Assembly: GCA_003517675.1 (NCBI GenBank)
Contig: DPAC01000140.1
Coordinates: 2,960 to 8,152 of the forward strand
Reading direction: 5' to 3'
Length of the DNA: 5,193 nucleotides
Source: Porphyromonadaceae bacterium
GTDB taxonomy: Bacteria > Bacteroidota > Bacteroidia > Bacteroidales > Dysgonomonadaceae
Made by a program: the position numbers and the translations under genes. Below, in pieces: positions 5,128-5,193 of the stretch (positions are counted from its first letter, which is position 1; every line of letters starts with the position of its first letter). Under the pieces are notes generated by a model. That model made no database searches. It was not told the DNA's origin and saw only the letters and a list, made by a program, of their open reading frames with translations.

Positions 5128-5193
5128 TCATGAACTTAAAACGGATACTTTGGCAGCTTCAAGAATCTTTACGACCATCTCATTGTTAGGCAA
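5128..5193 (-). CDS. Possible C-terminal end of a minus-strand gene cut by the window edge
   Basis: Reading the minus strand from the last base gives 21 sense codons and a TGA stop. The peptide contains NNEMVVKILEAAKV and ends SVLSS, an amphipathic, protein-like composition. It would lie upstream of the lipoprotein gene on the same strand, 74 bases away, and could share its transcript, which would explain why no promoter is visible before the lipoprotein. The stretch is too short to name a family, and the competing 19-codon plus-strand ORF at 5130-5189 cannot be fully excluded. Confidence 0.45.
   Translation of the reverse strand: MPNNEMVVKILEAAKVSVLSS

Noticed and set aside
5130..5189. 19-codon plus-strand ORF at the right edge
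   Set aside because: It is antisense to the more protein-like minus-strand fragment, very short, and has no start signal.
1..5193. Mobile element, CRISPR array, defence or toxin-antitoxin system
   Set aside because: No transposase or integrase motifs, direct-repeat arrays or paired small toxin/antitoxin genes are visible; the content is housekeeping genes plus single envelope genes.

Overview
This window looks like ordinary chromosomal DNA from a member of the Bacteroidota, most likely the order Bacteroidales. The evidence is the rpmB-rpmG-DUF4295 gene order, a DUF4468-like secreted protein, intergenic matches to the Bacteroides -7 promoter element TAnnTTTG, A-rich leaders with few Shine-Dalgarno sites, and a short Cys lipobox lipoprotein. 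A Dysgonomonadaceae-like source is possible, but the sequence alone does not settle the family.

Layout. Positions 40-813 hold a minus-strand ribosomal operon: a promoter with both -33 and -7 elements, then rpmB (L28), rpmG (L33), a 53-residue DUF4295 gene, and a strong hairpin terminator. A lone -7 match beyond the terminator (18-25) may start the next gene outside the window. Positions 902-1441 encode a secreted DUF4468-like protein on the minus strand. It is divergent from a two-gene plus-strand unit: a membrane-anchored TPR protein (1601-2305) and, one base after its stop, riboflavin-pathway ribH (2307-2798). A probable promoter just behind ribH drives tRNA-Tyr(GUA) and tRNA-Gly(UCC), closed by a 14-bp hairpin terminator. 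A MATE-family transporter (3118-4509) starts 15 bases after that terminator's T-run. It overlaps tail-to-tail by 20 bp with a minus-strand lipoprotein of unknown family (4490-5053). The right edge probably carries the last 21 codons of another minus-strand gene. No stretch over 300 bases lacks a gene.

How the genes relate. The first block builds the large ribosomal subunit, ribH makes the riboflavin precursor lumazine, and the tRNA pair serves translation. The DUF4468 protein, TPR protein, MATE transporter and lipoprotein act at or beyond the inner membrane and have no visible common pathway. I see no mobile element, CRISPR array, toxin-antitoxin pair or defence cluster, and I do not claim a new multi-gene system.

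The most distinctive observation is in tRNA-Gly(UCC). Its normally near-universal G19-C56 elbow pair appears to be replaced by A19-U56, a two-base compensated change. Second is the placement of the MATE gene directly behind the tRNA terminator with no visible promoter of its own.
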